64,000 nucleotides of DNA from Eublepharis macularius. Its lineage: Eukaryota > Chordata > Lepidosauria > Squamata > Eublepharidae. The position numbers were made by a program, and so were the translations under genes. Of the stretch, positions 36,800 to 48,609 are shown in pieces. Position 1 is the first letter of the stretch. Every line of letters starts with the position of its first letter. The notes under the pieces were generated by a model. It ran no database searches and had not been told where the DNA came from. It worked only from the letters and a program-made list of their open reading frames with translations. The DNA lies in NCBI RefSeq assembly GCF_028583425.1, contig NC_072801.1, positions 20,976,001 through 21,040,000 on the forward strand, in the 5' to 3' direction.

Positions 36800-39780
36800 C
36801 CCAGGTCTCTCTGTCCATGTGTGTTTTGTTGGACTTCTGTTCCAGTGGGGAAATATTGACAAGAGCCAAAACGCAGAGTGGTTATGCTTTTGGCATTCTT
36901 GTACTGTCAGGTAGCAGGCTGAGACTTGGCCTGGCTGGATTAATTTTGCGTTTTGATGGCCCAGCTAAGATGTGCTCTGCATGTGGTTTTGTGTCAGATT
37001 TCCAGTTTGGTTTTGTGTCAGATTTCTTGTAAATGAAAATGAATATTTGGTGAAAATGGGAAACTAATAAAGAATATATTAAAATACTACCATATGATAC
37101 TCTACTGGCATTAATTCTCAGTGATGGCAACATGTGAATGCTGGGCTCCAAATATGTAAACAGACACTTGTTTGATTTACTTGTGGTGAGTAAATAATTA
37201 TCTCTAGGCAAACAGAAGTAATTCTTGAAAAGGTGAGTCTTTATTTTTCCTTTTAGACCAGAAATGCCTACCATATGGGGCTAGTAGCTATAGTATCGTG
37301 ACTCTTGAAAAACAGTAAGGGCCATTTTCTGATACCTGTTTTGGTATAAAACTTCAAGTTTATTTCAGTGGAGGTCATGAGCTTAAAACTGTGTTATGTG
37401 TCTTCCACAAATTTTGCAATTCTTATATAGAGTTTTATCTCATTTATTTCGTTGAGATTTCCTTTTGTTTAATGATCTTAGGGTCGAGATGCCCATGTGT
37501 TAATCTTCTGTTATGTTCTAGTTACAAGGATTTTTGCACTGTGTACTAATATTTAGAGATGAGACTGATTTCTCTGTTGATGAACTTCACTTGAATTCTC
37601 ATCTTTTTCTATTGCTTCAGTTGATTTTGTGGCTTCTCAGTAATCAAAGGGGTTTGGTACTGCTAACAGTGATTCTGGCAGCCATTATGTCTTTTGATTA
37701 TGGGCTTTATATTTGGTTAAAATTGTGAGAGTTTTGTTTGAAATTAAGCAGAAGCTCTTCTTGAATACAAAATTCATGGCATAATGCAGCTTCAGTTATT
37801 TCTTATACTGCTAAAGCTTCATTTATAGTTCCCCTCCCATAAAGTCCATGTTGCAGCTGGTTCATAATCTCTTTTTCAAATCAATGGAAATTCTGCTTAT
37901 GAATGAGCTGTATTATCAGGAACTTCCAGTATTTTTCCTACTAAGAATTGTTTTCTGTTATTTACCTCCCCTCCTTCCTTTCTTATGATGACCATTTTTA
38001 ATGCCGTGATGGAAAGTCACAGAGGCTTAGACTGACAAGTCAGCTTCTGAAAACTAATCCCCCAAAATGTGTGTATGAGTCCTAGTTTGGGGAGTAACTC
38101 TTTGGAGTGGGAGAAATAATGTCATTCTCTGATTCTTCCAGTTCTTTGCAGCCAGTGTTCGTGCGAGTGCCAAGTGTTGTACTGTTTATGTGGCTTGGGC
38201 ATGTGTCCACCCAGAAATGGGCTACTAGTTCCATTCATGTATTGGTTAAGGAGTTGTTGCAAATTGAGCTGTTTTAATTTCTTCTAGATTAAGAAGACGT
38301 AAAGGCCACATTATAAATATTTATATTTTTAATTTATAAGGGAATAAATGCTACCATTTTGCAATGGCTCAAATGTGTGAAGTCTGTGGCTTGGAAATGT
38401 CATGTTTTAGGTTTTGTGTCTTGGACTCAGCTGAAGTAGAATTAGGTGGACAGTCCCTGTTAGTTTCTGAGATCCTCTATTAATTTTGGATAGCAGAACT
38501 GAATTTTTTTTCATTGTTGTTTGCCTGAGATTGTGGGGAGTTCATGAGCTACTGCAAGTCTCAAGGACTGATGTTGCTGTACCAGATGGTGCTTTGATCT
38601 TAAATGCAAAATTCCACACATAAGAATTTGTTTATTTATTTACGTAATTTATAGTCTGCCTTACTCACTGAGACTCAAGGCCACCAAAAAGAACAAAACG
38701 TATTTAATAAAAGCAGTTATTAAAAATTGTAAGGGTACTTTATCAACTAACAGTTTTGATTATGAGATGTTATTCCCCCCCCCTTTCTGTTGTTCTCTGT
38801 GTCAAGAAAATATAATGAATGGGCAGGTTATGCCCATGCTGAAATGCAACAATCTTTCTCCAGTTATTGTTTAGCCATTATAAAGAAATTGAACAGTTTA
38901 GAAGTGACTCAGTTCTGAGCGGTGTTGCAGGCTTCAATCATACCCCACACTAGAGTAAATGCAGATGGAGGTAGTTTCTGCATTTCTGTATTTAACTTCT
39001 TTTTGTACTAATCCCCTTGCCTTCAGACGGAAGTGCCAGCATTCTAAGGCCGAGTGGAACATTGTTCCGTGGAACTACTGATGCATGCAGATCAGTATGC
39101 AGCCCAGTATCTTTTTAAATTATGGTCACAGTGCAACATTTGGGTGTGAGGGACAGTAAGAGTAAGGTATGTGGGTGTACAGGTTACAGATGACCAATAT
39201 TTAGCAGCTGCCGCAGTCACAGACAACCATAAATACTTGTATGGAATGAGGCAGAAGTCCTCCTAGAATAATTATGTAATGGGAGCCTGATGTAAAATGC
39301 ACACTAGTGGATCAAGAAAAACGTTGTATCGGCAACTAACTTTGGCATGTTCTATTTTTGAGTGGTTCACTCTGCCATATGGACTTTATCTTGTTTAGAT
39401 TTTCAATGGCATCTTAACAGTGCATTTTTATTTCACTTAGATGTTGACAGTATGCTTAAATCCAACAGATGCTTTGTTTAAAAACAAAAAAAACTTGGTC
39501 CTGAAAACTTTTTGACTGCAGTGTTTCCTCTTACTGGTTTTAGACCAACACAACCTGCTAGAAAGCCATTTGTTTTTCGTGGTCCTCTGAGATTTATATG
39601 AAGGAGGAAATGGCTTGACCCGTTTGGTTGCTATGAAATAAAAACATTCTTGTTTGTTTTTTTCGGTGAACATCTGTGTTGCATTTATTTAATTCCCTTT
39701 TGGAGGTTTTTAATCCTATAGTATGATGATTCCAGAGTTCATTAAAATGTATTGGTGTGGTTATACTTGTATTCAGGTCT
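36800..39780. other. Intronic DNA with one LINE tail
   Basis: A LINE 3' end on the minus strand lies at about 38628-38720 ('ctgccttactcactgagact'), resembling the end of the L2-type copy at 46.6 kb. Nothing else recognisable. Confidence 0.5.
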
Positions 39781-39787
39781 TAAACAG

Positions 39788-40438
39788 CAGGGCTTTTTTT
39801 GTGCCAGAATGCTCCGGAATGGAGTTCTGGCACCTTAAACCTGTGTGGTGTCCCCACCCCCTGATCTCCAGATGGAGATCAGTTCCCCTGGAGTAAATGG
39901 CATAAGGTAAGCCTGCTCCTGGGTTGGGGGGTAAGCACACATGGTGGAAAGGCGGAGGAATGCCATGGAACAGGCTGCTGCCGAGCTGGGGAGCAGTCCC
40001 CTGCTTGGCAGTGGCCTGATCCAGGCCGAATTGGGCCTGATCCTGGCCATTTTGGGCCCATTTTGGCCTAATTGGGGCCCTAAACGGCCAGGATCGGGCC
40101 TGAAACAGCCAAGATTGGGCTGCTGCCCAGTGGGGAGTGCTTTCCTATGTGGCAGCAGCCTGTTCAAGGCCTATTTGGGCCTGATCTGGGCCGTTTTGGT
40201 CCCATTGGGGACCAAAATGGCCCAGATCGGGCTGCTGCTGGACAGGGGCCCACTCGGGACCGAATCGGCCCCCTATGGAGCATGGGAGCACTCCCAGGGT
40301 GACCACGGCCTGTGTGATGACATCACTTCCCAGAAGTGATGTCATCGTGTAGGCACATGTAGTGACAGAGGTGCCCCCTCCTCCCAGGAGTTGCCTTGAG
40401 TGAGAATTCCCCCACCTCTTCGCCCAGAAAAAAGCCCT
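39788..40438. mobile_element. Long hAT-like element with G+C-rich internal repeats
   Basis: Starts CAGGGCTTTTTTTGTGCC and ends AGAAAAAAGCCCT, so it shares termini with the shorter family. The interior has a repeated motif, 'gggcctgatcctggccattt' and variants, mixed with its inverted form, so it folds extensively. It also has 'gatgacatcacttcc...ggaagtgatgtcatc'-like complementary words. Its right end abuts a SINE tail. Open stretches here are compositional. Confidence 0.7.
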
Positions 40439-40684
40439 TTATTTATTTGTTTGTTTGTTTACTTCAGTTATACTCTGTTGTTCTCCTCAGTGGGGATCCA
40501 AAGTGGCTTACATTGTTTTCTGCTCCCTCATTTTATCATCATAATAATCCTGCGAGGTAGGTCAGCTGAGAATTGTATGACTGGCCCAAAGTCATACAGC
40601 AAGGTTCAATGGCAGAATGGGGATTCAAACATGGGTCTTGTTGGTCTTGGTCTAATATTCTAACCATTGCACCATACTGGCTGT
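40439..40684 (-). repeat. tRNA-derived SINE (family A), full length
   Basis: Runs from the tail (TTTATTTATTTG...) through 'tttatcatcataataatcct' and 'tgactggcccaaagtcatac' to 'accattgcaccatactggct' at the head. It is about 245 bases and the best full-length minus-strand copy in the window. It abuts the element ending at 40438. Confidence 0.8.
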
Positions 40685-40744
40685 ATTGACAAAGTGACAC
40701 TTATGAAAGGGGGAGGTTAGAGGGTAGGAAACCTCCTGCTTATG

Positions 40745-41570
40745 CATTCTTTCATCAGATATCTGCTTTGGGTATCTAAAGATGCAGCCATATCTGGCAC
40801 AGATCAAGGCTTTGAAATCCTAAGTAATACAAACAACACACAATATTGGAGAAACTGTAATCAGCAAGGGGATTATATCCATGTGTGGTGGTCATGCCCT
40901 GTAGTATCACAGTTTTTGGGAAAAATATTTACAGAAATGGAACATATTATGCATCAAATGATTTACTCCACACTAGTGCTGGCCTTGTTAACAATTTGGG
41001 GCAAAAAAATGGAAAAGTGACACCCAAGGAATTAATAATGTTTATGTTGATGGCAGCCCATAGGGTAACAGCAAAGTGTTGGAAATTTGCAGAGTTTTTA
41101 ACATTTCATTATTGGTATTCTGAGCTATGGCAAATAGGTATGGCAGAAAAATTGGCATACCAACTTAATGTTGTTAAAGGTAAAACTAAAATGTCAGTTT
41201 TCTGTGAAACATGGCATGATTTTATTTCATATATGAATCAGAAAGGTATTCAACATCAACATCTGTCTATGCCCTTCCTCAGTTTATGGAAAAGGAATGA
41301 GATATAAAGTGTACAAAGAAATACTTTTTAAAAATCCCCTGACTCATTAATGATTTCCTCTCTTAGTTCTATCTTGTAAGATAATTTGAAAAAATGTTTT
41401 CAATATTAAGCCCTCTGTCAATCATTGGATTCAGCGTTGTCTATTTTTTGTTTTTGTTACCTGTCTTTTGTTTGGTAATCTTTTCTATGATTGTAATTTG
41501 GATGGTGGTTGTTTTTTCTTCCTGTTTTTTGTTTTTTTGAAAAATTGGTTAATAAAGCAGAGTTGCCTTA
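40745..41570 (+). mobile_element. L1-type LINE, 5'-truncated, ORF2 C-terminal end and 3' UTR
   Basis: The end of an L1 ORF2 protein is readable: YWRNCNQQGDYIHVWWSCP is the cysteine/tryptophan block near the ORF2 C-terminus. After a frame change, AAHRVTAKCWKF and a WYSELW segment follow, ending at 'agtttatggaaaaggaatga'. A T-rich 3' UTR ends near 'ggttaataaagcag'. At least one frameshift separates the two parts, so it is dead. Confidence 0.7.
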
Positions 41571-41663
41571 AGCTAGGGCTTGTAAAGGTGTTATTTTGCA
41601 GTTTTTGGTGGATTGCTATCCCTTTTTCCTTGTTCTGCTGTGCTGGAGAATATACTAATTTCA

Positions 41664-42330
41664 GGGCTTTTTTTCGGGGAAAGAAGTGGGGGAACTCTTA
41701 CACGGGGCAACTCCCGGGAGGAGGTGGTGCCTGCTCCTGGGATGATGTCACTTCTGGGAAGTGACATCATCACGCAGGGCATGGCCACCCTGAGAGCACT
41801 CCCGTGCTCCACGGGAGGCCCAATTTGGCTGAATCTGGTCAAATTGGGCCCGGATCAACCTGGAACGGGCTGCTGCCACACAGGAGAGCACTCCCCCGAC
41901 TGGCAGTGGCCCAATTCTGGCAGTTTTGGGCCTGATCCTGGCCATTTAGGGCCCAGTTTGTGCCAAAACAGGCCCGAAATTGTCAGGATCGGGCCTGAAT
42001 TGGCCTGGAATGGGCTGCTGCCATATGGTAAAGCACTTCTCCATCCAGAAGCAGCTCTATCCTGGCCATTTCATGCCTGTTTTGGCCAGGCTTCGGCCCA
42101 AAAGGCCTGGAATGGGCTGCTGTCACATGGGAGAGTACTCCCCCGCCCAGCAGTGACCAGATCACGGTCGTTTTGGGCCCGATCCTGGCTGTTTAGGGCC
42201 CAGTTTGGGCCCAAATGGGCCCGAAACAGCCAGGATCGGGCCTGAATCGGCATAGAATGGGCTGGTGCTGCACAGGAGAGCACTCCCCCACCCAGCAGTG
42301 GCCCGATCCTGGCTGTTTTGGGTCATCTCA
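41664..42330 (+). mobile_element. hAT-like element, right-truncated, with an internal minisatellite
   Basis: The left end CAGGGCTTTTTTTCGGGG is present and no matching right end is found. Four units starting near 41863, 42009, 42109 and 42254 each open with 'gaa(t/c)gggctgctg' or a close variant and contain 'gagcactcccccacccagca'-like text. Unit lengths are about 145, 100, 145 and a partial. An open stretch of about 210 codons across it has no protein signature. Confidence 0.65.
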
Positions 42331-42619
42331 TTCCCCCTCCCCAATTATTTCCCTTTTCTCTTCCCTAAAAGCCCCCATAGCTTTCCCCCTATGTTCTCCT
42401 TCCTACCCATCAAATGATCTCCCTTTATCTGCACCTCTGTCTTCAGCTTTCCATCCTTCCCTCCCCCTGGCATCTTTTTACCTGGGAAAATTATGGCCCA
42501 GTTGTGCACTTCTGGCTGCCAAGCTGGGCCCAGTTGCATGGTGAGAAACTCAAGGACTTGCAAGGGGCATGTCATTTCTCCCATATCCCCTTCCCCACAC
42601 TTTTTTCTCTTTCCCTCCT

Positions 42620-42835
42620 CCTGGCAACCCCCATATCATTTATACCCTGCCTTTCTCCCCAGCTTACACCAGCCTCCTCTCCTCCATTTTATCCTCACAA
42701 CAACTATGTGAGTTGTTAGATTGAGAATGTGTAACTGGCCCAAGATCACCCAGTAAACTTCCATGGCAGAGTGGTGATTCAAACCTAGGTTTCCCATATT
42801 CTATTTTAAGAACACCACCACACTAGCTTTTGTGG
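42620..42835 (-). repeat. tRNA-derived SINE (family A)
   Basis: 'ttataccctgcctttctccc', 'tcctcacaacaactatgtga' and 'caagatcacccagtaaactt' mark a near-complete minus-strand copy. Confidence 0.75.
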
Positions 42836-42839
42836 GGTG

Positions 42840-44900
42840 GCTACTGTTGTGCAGTAGCAAGCAGCCAGGCCTGGGTGAGTCATGCAAGTTGCATGTTTGC
42901 AAGTTTCCTGATTTTTGCTAGTGTGCCTGGGATCAATGAGTCTTCTCTCAAAGGTCAAAACAGCCCTGGAAGGGCCCTGCCCCCTTGCCCTGCATTTTAC
43001 TGAGATCAACCAAGACTTGAAGGTTGGCAGTTCTGTTGTGATTGCCTAGCAATGGCCACTGAGGGCAGTTATTTCTTGAAGCTACAGGTGCTACTCCTAT
43101 TAGGGGCGGGAGGGGGGGGCGGGTTTAACCCTCCAATGTGCGTGTTTGTGTTATTTTTTCTGCAAACCTTGGGCATTTTTCAAGTTTGTAGAAAGATCCA
43201 GCCATGTTGAGAATTAGATGTATTGATACTTTATGAGCAGCTGTCATTTTCAGCCTCCATATGTTTAGCTCTAAATAAAAGTGAATCTTAACAAATGTAA
43301 CCTAGTAACATCCTGCAGGCAATAGGCCACACAATCTTTCTGTAACCAATTAATTGAGATTTATTTGATGTTCTCAAATCATTAAAGAACTAAGGGACAG
43401 TTTTGTGGGGTGCAGGATGCAAAATGTCACTAGTAAGGACAGTTTTTGTAGACTGGGATTCTGAATATGAAAGAACAAATTAGTCATCAGTGTTATGGTA
43501 AGAGGAATTTGAAAACATTTGGAATATGTAGTTTTAGAGATTAATTTGTGCCTTGTATGAGAACATCATTCATTTTCTGCAAAGCTTTCAGCAAGAAGGT
43601 AAGTATTTCCTTCTAATTTATTCATGGTCTGTTGTATCCTCTAGATATTTTCTTTTAGATGTTTTTGTGAGTAGGTAATGGATTGTACATCTAGAAAACT
43701 GTTTTTGCTGTCATTCCCAGTGCTGAAGTTTTATTAAAAAAAATAGCTTGAAAGATTTAAAAGCTGTCAAACTTGTTTCAATCTATAGTTGCAAACATAA
43801 TCCTTTGGACTCGTACTGGGTCACATCCTGTTATCTGTTCTAGAAATCCATCTTTGCATGGGGTAGCAGCTGTTAGTACAGTTGTGTGCAGCTGTCGCAA
43901 CTCTCTCAGCGTCTGTGCCCCATCTGTAAAATAGGTCACTCTTAGGTGGGAATCACAGTGTGGTTTTCACAACTGGCATAAACTCTCAGAGGACACTGCT
44001 AATTAAAAGAACAACGTAAACTAGTAGCACTGGTTTGGTTATTAGAATACCTTCCAAGCAGTGTAGAGATATTGCTATGGTGAGCATGTGACTGTGGGTG
44101 CATAAGAACAGCATCACGTCTGTCACTGATTTGGTCATTTTGTGTACTACAGGTAGAGGATGTAACTACCTTGTCACTATGAATTTAGTCAGCTCCATTT
44201 CTTGGCCATATGGCTGGCTACTTAATGGAGGGCAGCCTTGGTACTTCTGAATCATGTCAGCTATTAAGGTTATAAATGGCTGCATCTCACAAACCTGGTG
44301 GATGTTGGGTCCAGAATTGGGAGTTTGTGTGGCACAGCTGGGATGAGCATCTCTCTTGCAAAGTCTGTAGAATCTTAGCTACTCTGACCCACCACCTGCT
44401 GATTAAAATGTGAATTCTCTGTGTTAGAGCCTATAGGCTGTTTCAAAATAGTTACTATAAAGGACCATTTTTAGATATAATAACATTCCAGTACTGCTTA
44501 GAAGTCCAAGTATATCTTGTGTGTTCAGCTTTCAGTTTTTGAATGTGTTTTCTCCTTGGAGCCACCAGTCTGCTTCCTCATTCCAACAGGCATCTTAAAT
44601 GATTTTCCTAGCAAGATTATGCATATGACCTCAAATGACTATTCAAATGATTATTCAAATGATTTTACTAGCACTGTATCCCAAGTTCTATCTCGAAGTT
44701 CTAAGGAACGGTACCTTTGTACAGGTTGATGTGTATTACTACATCATAGAAAAACTAGTATGTTGATCTTTTTTTGAGATACTTGCAAGGGCCTGAAAGA
44801 GAGAGCTAGCCAGCTGCTAAGGAAATGAAAACTATCTAAGAGATATTTGGAGCTGAGATATTCATCCTGGCTCCATGGAGAAGAGACCTTACTCTAGTAG
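42840..44900. other. Intronic DNA, one possible cryptic exon
   Basis: No repeat family recognised. A perfect-looking donor AAG|GTAAGTATT occurs at 43599, discussed under findings. A small tandem, 'tcaaatgattattcaaatga', lies at about 44630-44665. Confidence 0.4.
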
Positions 44901-44904
44901 ACAT

Positions 44905-44992
44905 AGGCTGAAATCCTAAGACTTCATGGGAATGAGCCCCATTGAATCAAATGGGATTTACTTCTGAGTAGACTTGCTTAGGATTGCTCCAA
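44905..44992. repeat. Short MITE-like repeat, 'gcaatcctaa' family
   Basis: 'gaaatcctaagacttcatgg', 'gagccccattgaatcaaatg' and 'gcttaggattgctcc' form a palindromic unit of about 85 bases. Confidence 0.65.
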
Positions 44993-45159
44993 TAGTCTGT
45001 GAAGTGCCCATCTGTAGCATTTGATAAGGTACTTCAGGAGGGCATTCTTATAATGGAATTAGAACTGTAGTAAAATGGAAGACTCCAGAAGGACATCTTC
45101 ATATGGGAATAGGTCTATAATCCACTTCAATGAGTATTGTTGTTATAATTTGTTGTTGT

Positions 45160-46662
45160 AGGTATCACCTGGCTTTTACATCATAGATCATTCTGTCATG
45201 TTGAGGAGTTTGAGGGCAGAATTGGGTATCAGGATCCTCATGGGCTAGACTCAAAGGGTTGGTATTGGAGACCAGCTATTCTCAGACTGGGAATTGTCTT
45301 GTGGGGTTCCACAGAACGCAGTCTTATCCCCCATATTATTCAACCTCTATGTAAAGACTTCAGGAGAAATCATTTGTAGCTTTAGAATTGGGTGTCATCA
45401 ATACCCAGGTCTATATTTCATTATGCAAATCCCGTGGTGATACAATAGAGATTGTGAGGCACTGCCTGACAGCTGTGGTCAAATAGCTGAAAGTGAATGA
45501 ATTGAAACTGAACCCAGACAAGTCTGAAGTGATGCTAGTTGGGAAGATGGATATCTTGAAGGACATTTTGCTCCCCATTTTCAATGGGGTTCAGTTGATA
45601 CTTGCAGACTCCGTTAAGAGCCTAGGGGTTATACTGGACCCAGCATTTTTGTTTTTAAATGTAAATTACATTTTATTATTGTAACCCGCCCTGAGCCTGC
45701 TTGCAGGGAGGGTGGGATAGAAGTCCAATAAATAAATAAGTTAATGTAGCTTCAAAAAATGCCTTCTTCCAACTCAATCTACTCCTAAAGATCGTCCTGT
45801 AACTTTACACAGCCACTTGGATCCACACCATGGTAACATTGGGTCTAGACTAGTGTAATGCACTCTACTTAGGTCTCCCCTCGAAGTCAACTCAGAGACT
45901 CCAGCTGGTGCAGAACACTATAGTTTAGTTATTATCAGGAATTAAATGGAGCATGCATATTACTCCCATTCTGCAGTCACTCAGTCGGCTCCCATCAGTT
46001 ACTTGGGCTCAAATCAAGTTTATGGTTATCACATGACCTTGATCCCTCATCACCTCGATCCCTCATATCTGTGGGGCCACCTCCTCTTCCTATGTTCTGC
46101 GACAGCAGCTTTGTTCATCTGAACAGGAACTTCTGCGGTGCAGTCCTGCAAACGAGCAAAATCAACAGTTGCTTATACGTGATCATTCTCTGTTGTGGCC
46201 TCCATCTTATTGAATGGCCTGCCTGATGAGGTTAGGAGGGTTCCCGTTCTTCCAGCTTTCCACAAACTCTGCAAAAATGAATGATTCAGGAAGACTTTTT
46301 TTAATACAAATAGGAGGGTTGTACTATAAGGAAATGCTTCAAAGAGATGCATTGGTAAAGGGATATGAACAGTAGTCTATACTACTGTGTACTGTCTGTT
46401 CTTGTAAGTATGTTCCAATGGAGTAGTTTCTGCATTGTTTAATATTTCATGTTTAATTGCTTATGCTCTGAATTTCAGCATTATTTCAGCTCTGTATTAG
46501 ATTTCTGCTTGTTTTCCAGTCATTGCAAATTTGCATTTGCATACTCTAATGCATTGTTTATTGAATGCCCAACTGTTGATCATATTGACTTACACTGTGT
46601 TATCCACCTTGAGTCTCAGTGAAAAAGGTGGACTATAAGTAATGTTAATAAATAAATAAAAT
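45160..46662 (+). mobile_element. L2-type LINE, reverse transcriptase 3' half, broken
   Basis: The reverse transcriptase block VPQNAVLSPILFNLYV (about 45308) and LKLNPDKSEVMLVGK (about 45505) are clear. Later come 'ctccagctggtgcagaacac' and the 3' tail 'ccaccttgagtctcagtgaa ... aataaataaataaa'. The active-site YADD region is degraded and there are several frameshifts. A separate LINE 3' end ('aacccgccctgagcctgctt', about 45650-45740) is inserted in the middle. Confidence 0.75.
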
Positions 46663-48320
46663 TCAAAAGCACGCTCTCAAGGTCTAGAGAGGCATATGAT
46701 GTTCAGGAACTCTGTTAATGTACTTGCTCTAAATTTCCTTCTCAATCACGCAAGTAGATCCATCCTGTAATGGAGTATTTAAAAATTGATTTGTGAATTA
46801 TGTTTGTGAGACTGGTCTTTTGATTTTATTCTGGCTGTTAGATTTTTTCAGGTTTTCTGCCAAGCCATCTCAAATTAAGGGAGAAATGATGCATAGGCTT
46901 TCCCTTCCTGGAAGGGGAATATCTGAACTTTTTAAGTGCCACTGCTGTTGCATAACCTTATTTCTGTGCCATCCATGGGCATTTTGGATGAAAAGGCAGG
47001 TGAAAAGAGATGCAGTCCTTTAAAAATAATCTTGGTAGTACAGAGAATCAGAAGAATTACGGAAAAAGAATTGACCAGGCAGAAGAAAGCAAGGAGCATC
47101 CTTTTCTAAATGTTGGAGCTTTATAGCTACTTACTCAATATAGTTACTTCAAATATAAACAAATCTGATACTATGTAAAGGGCTCTGACGCCAAGACCAT
47201 AAGGCAAAGTGGTGACTGACAAATCTTAAGGCTTCTGGTAGTATAGCTGTTGACACATTTTTGTGATCTTGCCCTCACTTTCTGAGGAAAGCTTTATATC
47301 ACTCAGGTTTCCCAAAACGAAGCATGAAACCTTTTGGAAGAACATTACTCGGAAAGATAAGGGTGTGTCTGTATAAAATGTGTAGTATTTGTTATACAGC
47401 TCGTGTTGGAGGACATTCTTGTAGCTGCTTGACTGTTTCATAGCAACACATACAAGAGGATAAGACATTAGCAGATGGAGGCAAAGAGGAAATAGAGTGT
47501 GTTGCAAAGATGGAATCGTATTGTTTCCATTCTCTCAGCTGAAGCAAGTGCCCAAGAAGAGGGGTTATTCTTTAATCTTAAAAGACAACTTAATGTGTTT
47601 ACAACTCTGGACTCCATTTTTCTTTCTAGTGTTTCAGTAAGACTTGTCACTAGGCTGGTGATGAACGAGCTCCAGTGGTTAATCTAGTAACCCTTGAAGA
47701 TTCTCTGATGTAGGCTTTGGATTTTCTCTCACATAATCTGTTGGGTTGTTCCTTCTAGTTGCTTATATTACCTTCTTCAGCTTGCTGTAGAAGTTTTAGA
47801 AAGTCCAATTAAGAAAGAACACGTGGAACTGGTTTATTTATCTGACTCAGTGGGATAGTTTGTTAAGCATTCACTATTTTTTGAAAATGCTGTGCTTGCA
47901 TTCAAGTATTCTTGGAAGTGAATTGCAAATCAAAATATCTGTGATAATTTTGTCTGTGACTCTTACAGCAGGCATGAATAAATTGACTTAGGGAAGCTTC
48001 TCCTTTGATGCAATTTTGATTGGGCCAGGAAGGAGAGTGAAACGTTTTGACGGTTAGCAATGAGATTGTTCCTCATCTTCTTTCTTTAGTTGTATTTTCC
48101 ACTTCGGCACCTCAACACATGTTGTGAGGTCCAACAACCCAGCTCTTTCTTTTGAGCAGCTTACCTCTAAGATGAGGACAAGGGTGAATGTTGCAAATCC
48201 TGTTTCTGTGTTTAATTAGTAGATCGCTGGCCAATTTGTTTCCTTGGGTCTAGAAGGGCTAAAAAACGATAAGTGTGAGAATCTTCTCTCTCTGTAGTCC
48301 AGGAATCAGAACAGTTATAA
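46663..48320. other. Intronic DNA, nothing recognised
   Basis: AT-rich, with no repeat or exon that I can support. Confidence 0.45.
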
Positions 48321-48321
48321 A

Positions 48322-48608
48322 CAGGCCTTTTTTCTGGGAAAAGAGGTGGTGGAACTCAGTGGTGGAACTCAGGACCGCACAATGACGTCACTTTGGGCCA
48401 GCTGGAACAAGGGGGGAGTTTTTTTAAAGTTTAAATTGACCTTGGTGAAAATGGTCACATGGTCGGTGGCCCCACCCCCTGATCTCCAGACAGGGAATCT
48501 GAACTCCCCTCTGTCTGGAGATCAGGGGGTGAGGCCACTGGCCATGTGACCATTTTCAAGATGTGCTGGAACTCCGTTCCACTGCATTCCTGCTGAAAAA
48601 AAACCCTG
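48322..48608 (-). mobile_element. hAT-like element, copy E
   Basis: CAGGCCTTTTTTCTGGG to GAAAAAAAACCCTG, flanked by GTTATAAA against GTTGTAAA (7 of 8). The internal inverted 'ctgatctccagacag' / 'ctgtctggagatcag' is retained. Confidence 0.82.
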
Positions 48609-48609
48609 G

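Noticed and set aside
37200-37240. Possible 25-base microexon (CTCTAG ... AAAAG|GTGAGT)
   Set aside because: The splice-like ends are attractive, but only a phase-2 reading is open and no neighbouring exon offers that phase.
41613-42245. 210-codon open frame rich in Gly/Pro/Trp
   Set aside because: It runs through a G+C-rich minisatellite inside a hAT-like element; overlapping frames on the other strand are open too, and no protein signature is seen.
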